Origin: an uncultured Lachnospiraceae bacterium
GTDB lineage: Bacteria > Bacillota > Clostridia > Lachnospirales > Lachnospiraceae
Assembly (NCBI GenBank): GCA_944383265.1
Contig: CALWOX010000007.1
Location: forward strand, 1 to 64,000
Reading direction: 5' to 3'
DNA: 64,000 nucleotides
Shown here: piece by piece, positions 33,519-42,130 of the stretch
How the letters are laid out: every line of letters begins with the position of its first letter
Position numbering within the stretch: position 1 is the first letter of the stretch
The notes under the pieces: generated by a model
Told to the model about the DNA's origin: nothing
Database searches by the model: none
The model's input: the letters and a program-made list of their open reading frames with translations, nothing else
Position numbers and translations under genes: made by a program

Positions 33519-34280
33519 ATGACAGCAGATATTGTATTGCTCCCTCTTGCATGCGGAGCGGCAGGCATATGTGCGGTTTCCGCAATAAAGAGAAAGCTTC
33601 CGGAGCTTTTATATGAAGCCTGTGATATTGAGTCCGCACTTTTGACCGAAGATGTCATAAAGAGTTTCAGAGGAAAGCTTGACGAGAACATTTCTTATAT
33701 TTTGTCGGAGGAGGAAAGTCCTCTTTTAAGTGAGCTTTCGGATGCGCTTACAGATGAAAACAGTCGAAGGGCCGCCATAGAAAGCGCGGCAGAAGAGATA
33801 GGAGCTTTGATATCGGAAAGGCTTTCCCGAGAGGAGCTTCAGGATACACTTTCAACGGAAGCGGCCGCAGCTGTGAGAGAAAAGCTCAAAAACAGTTTTT
33901 TCGGAAGCATAGTAAGCGACAGGCTCATAGCGGGAATGGTGAAACCCGTGGGCGCGGGGATATGCAGATATCTCGCTGAGCATACAGGCGAAGCTGTGAG
34001 GGAGGACGTCCTGAGCTTCATTGAAAACAAGTCGGAGCTTAGAACCTCAGAAGTCTGCTCCTTGCTTGGTATTGATAAAGAGCACATAGAGAATAAGGCG
34101 GAAAGCCTTTACAAGAAGGCCGTAAAGGAGGAATTTTCCGAGAGGCTTTCAGGAGAACTCAAGGAAAGCTTCAGGAAAAAGAGCCTTGAGGCTTTGTATC
34201 TGAGAGCCGGGGGAGCAGGAGTCCTTGTAGGGCTTTTTGTTGCGGCGTTGGAATATTTATTGATGTTTTTATATTTTTAG
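33519..34280 (+). CDS. Hypothetical membrane-anchored protein, possibly DUF445-related
   Basis: A 253-aa protein with a hydrophobic N-terminus (residues about 4-20) and a C-terminal membrane helix (about 230-250, GVLVGLFVAALEYLLMFLYF). The middle is helical, charged and repetitive in heptad-like Glu/Leu/Ser patterns. The pattern recalls DUF445 membrane proteins, but I cannot confirm it. It lies 27 bp after the flavin reductase gene and 52 bp before the thymidine kinase gene. A role is not assigned. Confidence 0.6.
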   Translation: MTADIVLLPLACGAAGICAVSAIKRKLPELLYEACDIESALLTEDVIKSFRGKLDENISYILSEEESPLLSELSDALTDENSRRAAIESAAEEIGALISERLSREELQDTLSTEAAAAVREKLKNSFFGSIVSDRLIAGMVKPVGAGICRYLAEHTGEAVREDVLSFIENKSELRTSEVCSLLGIDKEHIENKAESLYKKAVKEEFSERLSGELKESFRKKSLEALYLRAGGAGVLVGLFVAALEYLLMFLYF

Positions 34281-34332
34281 AGATGATGATACCGGTAATA
34301 CGGGAAAATATCCTATCGGTGAGAGAGGTTTT

Positions 34333-34899
34333 ATGGCAAAGCTATATTTCAGGTACGGGGCTATGGGCTCCTCAAAGACTGCAAACATATTGATGGTGAG
34401 ATATAATTATCTGGAAAAAGGCTTAAAGCCTCTTCTTCTTAAGCCGGAGGTAGATACCAGATACGGAGAGAAGCTGGTCAGGTCAAGGATAGGGCTTGAG
34501 GCTGAATGCGAAAACTTCGACAGCCTTAAGGAAATGAGCGATGAGGAGATAAAGGCCTACGATGCTGTGCTTGTGGACGAAGCCCAATTTCTGAAGGCCG
34601 AGGATGTGGATTTCCTCACGGATATAGTAGACGAGCTTGCGGTGCCTGTGCTCTGCTATGGCCTAAGGACAGACTTTACGGGACACCTCTTTGAGGGAAG
34701 TCGAAGGCTTTTTGAGGTCGCCGAGGTGATAGAGGAGGTTCCTACCGTATGCTGGTGCGGAAAGCGCGCAAACTTTAATGCGCGCTTCGATAAGGAAGGT
34801 AACATGCTTCGCACGGGGGAGCAGGTGGTCATGGGTGACAATGACAGCTATACTTCTCTTTGCAGAAAGCACTACAAGATGGGCAAGATAAGGCCCTGA
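34333..34899 (+). CDS. tdk: Thymidine kinase (type II)
   Basis: A 188-aa type II thymidine kinase-like protein that phosphorylates thymidine in the salvage pathway. The P-loop is GAMGSSKT at residues 9-16, differing from the usual GSMFSGKS form. VLVDEAQFL carries the catalytic Glu and lasso start, CYGLRTDF matches the family, and the zinc-binding set is VCWCG plus CRKH. Length is normal. GAGAGAGG precedes the ATG. Such P-loop variants occur in clostridial homologues, so activity on thymidine is likely but not certain. Confidence 0.85.
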   Translation: MAKLYFRYGAMGSSKTANILMVRYNYLEKGLKPLLLKPEVDTRYGEKLVRSRIGLEAECENFDSLKEMSDEEIKAYDAVLVDEAQFLKAEDVDFLTDIVDELAVPVLCYGLRTDFTGHLFEGSRRLFEVAEVIEEVPTVCWCGKRANFNARFDKEGNMLRTGEQVVMGDNDSYTSLCRKHYKMGKIRP

Positions 34900-34943
34900 G
34901 CATAAATTTATATGACATAAGAAAGGATAACATCAGGTGATTT

Positions 34944-35954
34944 ATGACGGAATCAGACTTACTGAAACCGGAGGATCTGGAATTCAAGCGCTTTGACGCG
35001 GATGCGCTTATAAAGTGCAGAGAATTCTTTTTCATAAGGCCCAACAAAAGCTGTGACAGCGGGCCCGTGGACAGCTACATTTGGAGAGAGTACTATGATG
35101 TGAAATACTGCATCGTTAATGATGAGGCTCTCCTTATGACAGAGGGAGGCGGCGGAAAGACCGCAGGAATAATACCGCTTTGCGCTCCTGAAAAGGTAGG
35201 AAAATATTTCAGACTTCTTGAGCGATATTTCAATGAGGTATTAAAGGAGCCCTTCAGGATATACCTTGCCGATGAGGAGGGAATGCTCCTTGTAAAGGAG
35301 GCAGGACTCCTTGAAAACTATACAGTCAAGGAAGAGGAGGACCTTAAGGATTATCTCTACAGCGGAGAAGACCTGAGGGAGCTTAAGGGAAGGAAATTTT
35401 CCAAGAAGAGAAACCATATTAATATTTTTATGAAGACCTATGAGGGAAGATGGGAATACAAGACTCTCAAAAAGGAGGATAAGCTTTCAATACTCTCGTT
35501 TTTGTCCGAGTGGAAGCTCAACAAGGACAGCGAGGGAGAGGGAAGCGGTGTCGCCATGGATGAGGAGAGCTTTGACGCCATGGAATCCCTTGATGCCGAG
35601 ATACTGGGAATACACGATATCCTCAACAATGACGAGGTGTTTGACAGTGTAAAGATAGGCGGTATTTTTATAGACGGAAGGCTGAGGGCCTTTTCTATAG
35701 GTAACTACAATCCTGCCGAGCGCATGGCCATTATAGATATCGAGAAGGCGGATCCGGAGGTAAACGGACTCTATCAGATGATAAACAGAGAGTTTTTGGT
35801 CCATGAATTCCCCGATGCTGAGATAGTAAACAGGGAGGATGACGTGGGACTGCCCGGACTCAGGAAGGCAAAGCTTTCATATTGTCCTATAGGCTATGAG
35901 AGAAAGTATATGATAATACAAAATACTGAACCTCATGATAAACAGGATGCGTAA
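34944..35954 (+). CDS. DUF2156 (phosphatidylglycerol lysyltransferase C-terminal-like) protein
   Basis: A 336-aa soluble protein made of a duplicated GNAT-like fold typical of DUF2156. Signature text is KGRKFSKKRNHINIFMK and FSIGNYNPAERMAIIDIEKA, then VNGLYQMINREFL. Relatives transfer amino acids from aminoacyl-tRNA or act on peptidoglycan; no membrane domain is present here, so it is not a full MprF. It is followed 34 bp later by a GNAT gene. Substrate unknown. Confidence 0.85.
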   Translation: MTESDLLKPEDLEFKRFDADALIKCREFFFIRPNKSCDSGPVDSYIWREYYDVKYCIVNDEALLMTEGGGGKTAGIIPLCAPEKVGKYFRLLERYFNEVLKEPFRIYLADEEGMLLVKEAGLLENYTVKEEEDLKDYLYSGEDLRELKGRKFSKKRNHINIFMKTYEGRWEYKTLKKEDKLSILSFLSEWKLNKDSEGEGSGVAMDEESFDAMESLDAEILGIHDILNNDEVFDSVKIGGIFIDGRLRAFSIGNYNPAERMAIIDIEKADPEVNGLYQMINREFLVHEFPDAEIVNREDDVGLPGLRKAKLSYCPIGYERKYMIIQNTEPHDKQDA

Positions 35955-35988
35955 TGCTTAAATCAGACACGAAGAGGCGGAGACATAT

Positions 35989-36498
35989 ATGGAGACCTTG
36001 AGATTTCTCGGACCTGAGGAATATGAAAAGACGAGGGAGCTTGCCGAGATATGCTTCGGAAAAGAGGACTTTGACGAGGAGTACTACAGCAAAGATATAT
36101 ATGATAATCTCATTGCCGTGAAGGAACGTAACGGGAGGATAATTTCCATGGCGCACCTTGCGGAGAGAAGACTCTTCTTTGAAGGCGGGGAATACTGCGA
36201 TGTATACTATATATTATATGTTGCGACGCTGCCCGAGGAGAGGCATAAGGGCTACATGGACGAAGTCATGAGCTTTACCTTTGAGCGTATGATGGAGGAA
36301 AAAAGAGAGCTTACTTTTTTGGTCCCCATAGACCCCGGGATATACAGACACCTCGGCTTTGAGTATGATTGGGAGTTCAATGAAGATGAGAGAGAGCTCC
36401 TTTATGCCGACGAAGGATTGAACTTTTGCTCGGCAAAGCTCATATGTGCGAAAAGCTTTAAAAAGCCCGTAAAAACCGGCTTAAAATGTACAAAATAA
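35989..36498 (+). CDS. GNAT family N-acetyltransferase
   Basis: A 169-aa GNAT protein, probably of the Eis-like group. The acetyl-CoA binding strand and loop are YILYVATLPEERHKGYMDEV, and FLVPIDPGIYRHLGFEYDW supplies the C-terminal Tyr region. Substrate unknown. GGCGGAGAC precedes the start. It is the last gene of the 32.3-36.5 kb plus-strand series and is followed by a terminator. Confidence 0.84.
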   Translation: METLRFLGPEEYEKTRELAEICFGKEDFDEEYYSKDIYDNLIAVKERNGRIISMAHLAERRLFFEGGEYCDVYYILYVATLPEERHKGYMDEVMSFTFERMMEEKRELTFLVPIDPGIYRHLGFEYDWEFNEDERELLYADEGLNFCSAKLICAKSFKKPVKTGLKCTK

Positions 36499-36503
36499 AA
36501 TTC

Positions 36504-36533
36504 AAAAAGCCCTTGCTAAAAAGGGCTTTTTTT
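36504..36533 (+). terminator. Rho-independent terminator
   Basis: AAGCCCTT and AAGGGCTT form a stem flanked by A and T runs (AAAAAGCCC, then GGGCTTTTTTT), so it may act on both strands. It ends the acetyltransferase transcript before rpsF. Confidence 0.9.
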
Positions 36534-36570
36534 GTTAGTATTATATCTTGCAGCAATTAAATTCCTTGCT

Positions 36571-36587
36571 CCTGATCAAGGATCAGG
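36571..36587 (+). promoter_or_regulatory. Hairpin in the rpsF leader
   Basis: CCTGATC-AAG-GATCAGG forms a 7-bp stem, 17 bp before AAAGGAGG. Leaders of rpsF-rpsR operons often carry an S6:S18 binding site for autoregulation. This hairpin is a candidate for it, but I cannot match the conserved motif with confidence. Confidence 0.4.
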
Positions 36588-36617
36588 GGACATACGACCA
36601 AAAGGAGGTAACGCAAT

Positions 36618-36905
36618 ATGAATAAGTATGAGATCACAGTTATTCTTAGTGCGAAACTCGAGGAAGAGCAGAGAAACGAGGCTTTAGAGAAGATCAAAGG
36701 ATACATCACTCGTTTCGAAGGAACAGTAGGTGAGATTGAGGAGTGGGGCAAGAAGAAGCTTGCTTACGACATTCAGCATCAGAGCGAGGGATATTACTAT
36801 CTCATCAACTTTGAGGGAACTCAGGTAACACCTAACGAGCTCGAGTCACACGTTCGCATTATGGAGCCTGTTCTCAGATACTTGGTAGTTAAAAAAGAGG
36901 ACTAA
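36618..36905 (+). CDS. rpsF: 30S ribosomal protein S6
   Basis: A 95-aa S6 protein with MNKYEITVILSAKLEEEQRN at the start and GKKKLAYDIQHQSEGYYYLI in the core, the standard family text. It binds S18 and 16S rRNA in the platform of the small subunit. The strong site AAAGGAGG lies 9 bp before the ATG. It leads the conserved rpsF-ssb-rpsR operon found across Bacillota. Confidence 0.97.
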   Translation: MNKYEITVILSAKLEEEQRNEALEKIKGYITRFEGTVGEIEEWGKKKLAYDIQHQSEGYYYLINFEGTQVTPNELESHVRIMEPVLRYLVVKKED

Positions 36906-36932
36906 TTTAAGTATAAGAGAAAGTGTGAAAGT

Positions 36933-37391
36933 ATGAATAAAGTTATTTTAATGGGCAGACTTACAAGAGATCCCGATATCAGATATACTCAGGGAGAGAA
37001 CAGCATGGCGGTTGCGAGATATACTCTTGCGGTCGACAGGCGTATGAGAAGAGACAGCGCAGACGGACAGCAGACAGCTGATTTCATTGGCTGCGTTGCA
37101 TTCGGAAAGAGTGCGGAGTTTGCCGAGAGATACCTTCACCAGGGCACGAAGCTTGTTGTCACAGGACGTATCCAGACAGGAAGCTACACAAACAAGGACG
37201 GACAGAAGGTCTATACAACAGACGTTGTGGTTGAGGATCAGGAGTTTGCGGAGAGCAAGAATGCTCAGTCCCAGGGCGGCTATGACAGCGCACCTGCTTA
37301 TCAGCAGGAAAGGCCTGTTCAGAGCTCGGTGGGAGACGGCTTCATGAATATCCCCGATGGCGTCGAGGATGAGGGACTTCCGTTCAACTAA
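36933..37391 (+). CDS. ssb: Single-stranded DNA-binding protein
   Basis: A 152-aa SSB. Residues 1-105 form the OB fold (MNKVILMGRLTRDPDIRYTQ, DFIGCVAFGKSAEFAERYL). A Gln/Ser-rich linker follows, and the acidic tip DEGLPFN ends in PFN, close to the usual DDDIPF partner-binding tail. It coats single-stranded DNA in replication and repair. It is second in the rpsF-ssb-rpsR operon. Confidence 0.96.
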   Translation: MNKVILMGRLTRDPDIRYTQGENSMAVARYTLAVDRRMRRDSADGQQTADFIGCVAFGKSAEFAERYLHQGTKLVVTGRIQTGSYTNKDGQKVYTTDVVVEDQEFAESKNAQSQGGYDSAPAYQQERPVQSSVGDGFMNIPDGVEDEGLPFN

Positions 37392-37413
37392 GAATAATTA
37401 GGAGGAAATACCA

Positions 37414-37683
37414 ATGGCATTTCAGAAGACTGAAAAGGCTGAGGGAAGCGTAAAGCCCAAGAGAATGGGATTCCGCAGAAGAAGAAAAGTTTGCGTATTC
37501 TGCGGCGAGAAGGCTAAGCCCATCGATTATAAAGATGTTGCTACATTAAAGAAGTACATTTCTGAGAGAGGTAAGATCCTTCCCAGAAGAATTACAGGAA
37601 ACTGCGCTAAGCACCAGAGAGAGCTTACAGTTGCTGTAAAGAGAGCAAGACATCTTGCACTTCTTCCCTACACAGTAGAATAA
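37414..37683 (+). CDS. rpsR: 30S ribosomal protein S18
   Basis: An 89-aa S18. The cysteine-bearing [18 protein letters not shown] and the core [20 protein letters not shown] are diagnostic. A basic N-terminal extension of about 25 residues precedes the core, as in other clostridia. The Cys pair may bind zinc. TAGGAGGAAA lies 7 bp before the ATG. It is the last gene of its operon. Confidence 0.97.
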   Translation: MAFQKTEKAEGSVKPKRMGFRRRRKVCVFCGEKAKPIDYKDVATLKKYISERGKILPRRITGNCAKHQRELTVAVKRARHLALLPYTVE

Positions 37684-37705
37684 ATATAAGTGTGTAATAA
37701 TAAAG

Positions 37706-37746
37706 AGCCCCGTCATTCGAGAGAGTGACGGGGCTTTGTTTTTTTA
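37706..37746 (+). terminator. Rho-independent terminator after rpsR
   Basis: AGCCCCGTCA (37706-37715) pairs with TGACGGGGCT (37726-37735), followed by TTGTTTTTTT. It ends directly at the stop codon of the convergent M28 gene. Confidence 0.92.
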
Positions 37747-39924
37747 CTACATAAGCAGATCGCTCAGTTCCTCCATGGCGGCAATCTCCTGTCCGCCCAA
37801 GTCTCTGAGGATTTGGGTCTGGGCTTCGATGGCAGCCTGATATACGGCAATTTCCTTAGAGAAGTCTCCGCTTGTCTCGTCATAGCGTGCAAAAATGCTG
37901 CGGGTGGCCTCGTCCACGTCGGCCTTGGTGAAGCCGATGTCTGTGCCCCAATAGAGGTTATCCTGATTGTCCTCTCCCCAAAGCATGTCATCTTGAACGG
38001 CGATGACCTCGGGGGAGAAGTACATGGCGTACCACTCCAGCACGTTGTTCACGGTCCATGCGTACTCATCTACGGCAGTGGCCACATCACCCTGTTCCAG
38101 GCAGTCAATGATGGCCTGACACAGCAGAATGTTCTCCTGAGGGGCCTCGTGGGGTACGATGGGACGCTCGTACATGAGTCCCAGCAGATTCTTCTGGGCA
38201 TATTGGAAGGCGGCTAAGTTCTGATTTGTCAGCTCCTTTCCCTGAACCCAAAGCTCCGCCATCTGCTCGGTATTGCCCTCTTCCACGGCCTGAAGGTATC
38301 GGGTATTGACATCCACCACCCGGTCTACCATGGACTGAGCGGACTGATTCAGTCGGTCCAGAGCCGCTTTGAAGGCATCTACATCCACGCCGGCGGCTGC
38401 CATGGTTTCTTCATCCATAGAATTAAGGATTCGGTCGTACTGGGCGGTGAAGTCAAGATACAGGGCGGGAGTTTGGTCGATATACATGGCCAGAGCGCCG
38501 TAGTATTGGATATTGAAGTTCATTACCGCCTCGTTGTAGGTGTCCGGAGTATCGTACTGGGTGTGGTAGATCTCCTCATAGAAGGGGAATACGGTCTCCA
38601 TGTCCTTTTGCAGCAAGAAGCCATTGACAGTGGAGGGCACACCCGCCGCATAGTAGGAGAAGTCGTCGGAGTAGGTGTATGTCTGATATCCTTCGGTGAG
38701 CACTCCATCCGGGAAGCAGCCCACAGGGTCGGGTGAATAGGGGTACTCGTTGGCAAAGTAGTCGAGCATCTCATACATCTCCGGGGCGGAGTAGGTGCTG
38801 GTGTAGGTGTCGAACTCATATGCGGGCAGCTCAAAGTTGATAAAGGCCAAGGTTCGTCCAACCCAGTCAGGGTGGACATTATTGATCATCTCCCAGGCTC
38901 CGACTGTCCAGTCGTACTGAGTGTAGGAGGAACCCCACTCCTCAGCCCCATGAAGGCAGAAGACAATGTCATTCTCCGGCTGATAGCCCGAGTCTATCAT
39001 TGCTTTGGCCATGGCAAGCACCAGGCCGACGGCGCAGTTGTCATCCTGGAAGCCCCAAAAGTGGGCGTCGTAGTGGCCACCTATAAGGATCTGATGTTCT
39101 GAGGACTTGCCCTTTAGGACTCCTGTGATGTTGTAAGTGGTGCCAGCGTCAATCTCCACCTCGTTGTCTACCACAAGAGTGGCAGTTACCGGGCCCTGCT
39201 CCAGCTTCTCACGGATCTCCAGAGAGTCGGATACGCCGATTGACAGTGTGGGGATTGATGTGGGACCGCAGACGTCCTGGCTGTTCAGAGCATCGTCCGC
39301 GATCTGAGAATAGCCCCCAACATTAGCGGCAAGGATAGCTGCAGCCCCTTGGAACTCAGCCTCCAGCATGGGGTAGGTGATCCACCAGTCGTTTCGCTGA
39401 TCTATATCCACAAGGACGATCTTGCCTTCTGCATCCAGGCCTTCATAGTCCCACATAGTTCCCTTGCCGGCGTACACCACCTCGGCGGTGATACCCTCAG
39501 CAGGGGTAGCTGCAGTGGCGTAGGAGTATACCGGATACTCCACACCGTCTACTGTGAAGCTTGCTCCATTGAACTGCCACAGGTCGCATTGAGCTGCCTG
39601 TTTCTCCACGTCAGACAGGCCGATCTCCTCCATGAGGCCTGCCAGGTAATCAGCAGCAGCGTGCTCCGCCTTGCTTCCGGCATTTCGGCCTCCAAGCTCC
39701 GAGTTGAAGTAGACGGGATTTGTGGTCAGCTCCAGGGCAACATCGTAAGCGTAGTCAGGAGATACGGAGTCTATAAATCGATCGTACATCTCCTCCAAGG
39801 ACGCCTGAGATGCGGCGGAAGAGGTCTCAGAAGAGACCGAGCTTTCGGGGGTGGATGTACTGCAGGCCGACAGGCCAAGCAGCATTCCGGCAGTCAGACA
39901 CAGGGCTGTCAGTTTCTTTTTCAA
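37747..39924 (-). CDS. M28 family peptidase lipoprotein
   Basis: A 725-aa lipoprotein. The signal ends in the lipobox LLGLSAC with Cys21. A PA-like insert lies at about 140-235, and the M28 zinc peptidase domain starts near 265 with H284 and D286 (GGHYDAH), D294/D295 (DDNCAVG) and the Glu pair E328/E329 (HGAEEWG). A C-terminal helical region of about 220 aa is beyond the usual M28 core. It should release amino acids from peptides at the cell surface. Composition differs from neighbours: 34 of 60 bases at 38101-38160 are G or C, against 24 of 60 in lysA at 2161-2220. Recent transfer is likely. AGGAGGAAAG precedes the start. Confidence 0.9.
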   Translation of the reverse strand: MKKKLTALCLTAGMLLGLSACSTSTPESSVSSETSSAASQASLEEMYDRFIDSVSPDYAYDVALELTTNPVYFNSELGGRNAGSKAEHAAADYLAGLMEEIGLSDVEKQAAQCDLWQFNGASFTVDGVEYPVYSYATAATPAEGITAEVVYAGKGTMWDYEGLDAEGKIVLVDIDQRNDWWITYPMLEAEFQGAAAILAANVGGYSQIADDALNSQDVCGPTSIPTLSIGVSDSLEIREKLEQGPVTATLVVDNEVEIDAGTTYNITGVLKGKSSEHQILIGGHYDAHFWGFQDDNCAVGLVLAMAKAMIDSGYQPENDIVFCLHGAEEWGSSYTQYDWTVGAWEMINNVHPDWVGRTLAFINFELPAYEFDTYTSTYSAPEMYEMLDYFANEYPYSPDPVGCFPDGVLTEGYQTYTYSDDFSYYAAGVPSTVNGFLLQKDMETVFPFYEEIYHTQYDTPDTYNEAVMNFNIQYYGALAMYIDQTPALYLDFTAQYDRILNSMDEETMAAAGVDVDAFKAALDRLNQSAQSMVDRVVDVNTRYLQAVEEGNTEQMAELWVQGKELTNQNLAAFQYAQKNLLGLMYERPIVPHEAPQENILLCQAIIDCLEQGDVATAVDEYAWTVNNVLEWYAMYFSPEVIAVQDDMLWGEDNQDNLYWGTDIGFTKADVDEATRSIFARYDETSGDFSKEIAVYQAAIEAQTQILRDLGGQEIAAMEELSDLLM

Positions 39925-39983
39925 AGTTTCTTTCCTCCTAAATGTTCTATTTTTCGTAACTCTTACGAGCTATCGACCGGAAA

Positions 39984-40007
39984 ATGCGCGAAAAAAAAGC
40001 CGCGCAT
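39984..40007. other. Hairpin upstream of the M28 gene
   Basis: ATGCGCG and CGCGCAT pair around a loop with eight A (eight T on the minus strand), within the M28 5' leader. Function unknown. Confidence 0.5.
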
Positions 40008-40034
40008 GCGAAAACATACGCGACCTGTGAAGAC

Positions 40035-40063
40035 AGTATAGTGGCTTTTTGCCCGTAAACGAA
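40035..40063 (-). promoter_or_regulatory. Possible promoter of the M28 gene
   Basis: On the minus strand TTCGTT (40058-40063), a 17-bp spacer and TATACT (40035-40040). The spacer holds a small GGCAAAAAGCC dyad. The -35 is weak. Confidence 0.4.
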
Positions 40064-40189
40064 CGAGAGAAGCCGCATGAGATTGGCATTCAGAGTCTAT
40101 GTAGCGAGATCACTTTTACTACTCTTATTGACCGTTTCACAAGTTGCGCTGTTTCAACTTATAAAATTTGAGCTCTTAACTCAATCAAT

Positions 40190-40345
40190 AAGGCAACGAA
40201 AGTTGCCAATCCGCACCCGCGGTGCGGTCCCCGGCTCTTCGACGGGTTTTCGGCATTTGACCCGGCCGTCCGTGTAGCCTTGGCCTCCCGGCAGGGGAGG
40301 CGGTCAAGATCTTCGATCAGATAGACTCCGACCAAAAAGCGGGTA
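40190..40345. other. Hairpin-dense non-coding region, possible RNA or repeat element
   Basis: Part of the 514-bp gap 39925-40438. Hairpins follow closely: GGCAAC-GAAA-GTTGCC (40192-40207), CCGCACC-CGC-GGTGCGG (40211-40227), a GACGG/CCGTC dyad, and GCCTCCC/GGGAGGC (40283-40301). The region is richer in G+C than the native DNA around it. Open frames on both strands here are short and unlike known proteins. It may be an RNA gene or an imported intergenic repeat. Confidence 0.45.
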
Positions 40346-40438
40346 AAGTATATCATCTGCCTAAGAAACATGCAAGCTTTTTTCGTTTGCTTTTTGTAAA
40401 TTTATAAATTGGAAATAGGTGTAGGTGGAGTACCGGAC

Positions 40439-41170
40439 CTACAGTATTTTGGACATAAATTCCTTAAGCCTTTGATCCTTGGGATTTTCAAAGAACTCCT
40501 TTGGGGTTCCTGCCTCCCTGATTACACCTCCATCCATAAATATCATCTTTGTTGCCACCTCTCTTGCGAAGCCCATTTCATGAGTGACTACGATCATCGT
40601 CATTCCCGACTCGGCAAGCTGCTTCATGAGCTCGAGGATATCTCCGACCATTTCAGGGTCGAGAGCGGAGGTAGGCTCGTCAAAGAGGATGACCTTGGGG
40701 TTTACTGCAAGAGCCCTTGCTATGCCTACTCTCTGCTGTTGACCTCCCGATAGCCTTGAGGGATAGAAATCCTTTCGGTCCGACATTCCTACCTTTTCCA
40801 ACAGACCAAGAGATATTTCTTCGGCCTCCTTTTTGCTTTTATGATGAACAGTGACAAGGGCCTCCATAACATTTTGGAGAGCTGTCATATTTTTGTAAAG
40901 GTTGTAGTTCTGATAAACCATGGCCATTTGCTCCCGTAAAGCTTTTATCTGCTTTTTTGAAGCTCTTTCGGCATCGACAGTAACATCCCCTACCGTGACC
41001 CGACCTTTTTTGGGAGGTATAAGAAAGTTCATCCCTCTTAATAGCGTGGATTTTCCTGTTCCTGAAGGGCCGATAATAGCCAAAACATCGCCCTGCTCAA
41101 TCTCAAAGCTTACACCGTTCAAAACCTTTGTGGCTCCGAACTCGACATAAAGATCTTCTACTTTAATCAT
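40439..41170 (-). CDS. Polar amino acid ABC transporter ATP-binding protein
   Basis: A 243-aa ATPase of the GlnQ/HisP type. Walker A is GPSGTGKST (34-42), the signature is LSGGQQQR and Walker B is [11 protein letters not shown]. The Q-loop reads [11 protein letters not shown]. It powers import by the permease and binding protein encoded just upstream on the same strand; the gap to the binding-protein gene is one base. Substrate is probably an amino acid or a conjugate processed by the M20 hydrolase at the head of the operon. Confidence 0.95.
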   Translation of the reverse strand: MIKVEDLYVEFGATKVLNGVSFEIEQGDVLAIIGPSGTGKSTLLRGMNFLIPPKKGRVTVGDVTVDAERASKKQIKALREQMAMVYQNYNLYKNMTALQNVMEALVTVHHKSKKEAEEISLGLLEKVGMSDRKDFYPSRLSGGQQQRVGIARALAVNPKVILFDEPTSALDPEMVGDILELMKQLAESGMTMIVVTHEMGFAREVATKMIFMDGGVIREAGTPKEFFENPKDQRLKEFMSKIL

Positions 41171-41171
41171 A

Positions 41172-42068
41172 TTACTGATTCAATCCTTTTGTAACATCAA
41201 TGTGCATCCACTTTTCTGCCAGCTCCTTGACGGTTCCGTCTGCAAGCATATCTTCAAGAGCCCCATTTACAGCTTCAAGCTTCTTTGCCGACTCCTCGTC
41301 ATTTTTGCGGAAGAAATATCCTACCTCTGAAGAGCTTAAGGACTCGTCAAGTATCCTTACATCTACACCTGCCTTGTTGGAGTCAAAGGCGAGAGTGATC
41401 CTTGAATCCATCCATGCATCGCAGCGGCCGAGAGAAAGATCCTGAACACCTGAGGTTCCGTCTCCGAATACGGTTATCGTAAATCCGAGTTCATCAGCAG
41501 CCCCTTCACCTACAGCCTGACCCTGAGAGCCCTCTGCCACAGCAACAGTTTTGCCTGCAAGATCATCAAGAGAATTTATCTCTGTATTGTCCGCCAATAC
41601 GGCAACTCCGACACCGTCCTCGCCATAGGAAATTGAAGTGTCATACTTTTCCAAGCGCTCCTCTGATTTTCCGAAGAAGTTGCCTGCAACATCAACTCTT
41701 CCCGAATCAAGAGATCCGAAAATGCTGCTGAAGCCCATAGTCTCCATGGTTACCTCATAGCCTGTGCGCTCTGCGATCTCGTTCCACATATCCACCTCAA
41801 AGCCCTTGTGCTCTCCATCCTCAACAAAGGAATAGGGCTCGGCTGTATTTGAACATGCTACAACTATTGTCTTATCTTCATCCTCTCTGGCCTCGGCCTC
41901 ACCCTCTGCAGAAGCTTCAGCGTCGGAAGTTTCACTGCCTGACTGTGCGGCGGCTTCGGTTTCTGCAGCTTCTGTAGTCTCTGCGGAACCTGATGAACTG
42001 CCGCAGCCTGCTATCATTCCCGCTGCAACAACCGTTGTTAAAATCAATGAAAGTACCTTTTTCTTCAT
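41172..42068 (-). CDS. Amino acid ABC transporter substrate-binding lipoprotein
   Basis: A 298-aa SBP of the bacterial extracellular solute-binding family 3. The signal ends in lipobox AAGMIAGC (Cys22), followed by an acidic Ala/Glu linker to about residue 65. The SBP_bac_3 domain has [40 protein letters not shown] and the hinge [16 protein letters not shown]. It captures the substrate outside the cell. The exact ligand is unknown. Confidence 0.93.
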   Translation of the reverse strand: MKKKVLSLILTTVVAAGMIAGCGSSSGSAETTEAAETEAAAQSGSETSDAEASAEGEAEAREDEDKTIVVACSNTAEPYSFVEDGEHKGFEVDMWNEIAERTGYEVTMETMGFSSIFGSLDSGRVDVAGNFFGKSEERLEKYDTSISYGEDGVGVAVLADNTEINSLDDLAGKTVAVAEGSQGQAVGEGAADELGFTITVFGDGTSGVQDLSLGRCDAWMDSRITLAFDSNKAGVDVRILDESLSSSEVGYFFRKNDEESAKKLEAVNGALEDMLADGTVKELAEKWMHIDVTKGLNQ

Positions 42069-42130
42069 TTTCTCTCTCCTTACATATGAAAAATATTCTA
42101 TTTAAAGCAAAACTGCCTTAAAGTCTAAGT

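Noticed and set aside
40077-40371. Short frames on both strands in the M28 upstream region
   Set aside because: They run through perfect hairpins and show no protein family; a structured RNA or repeat is more likely.
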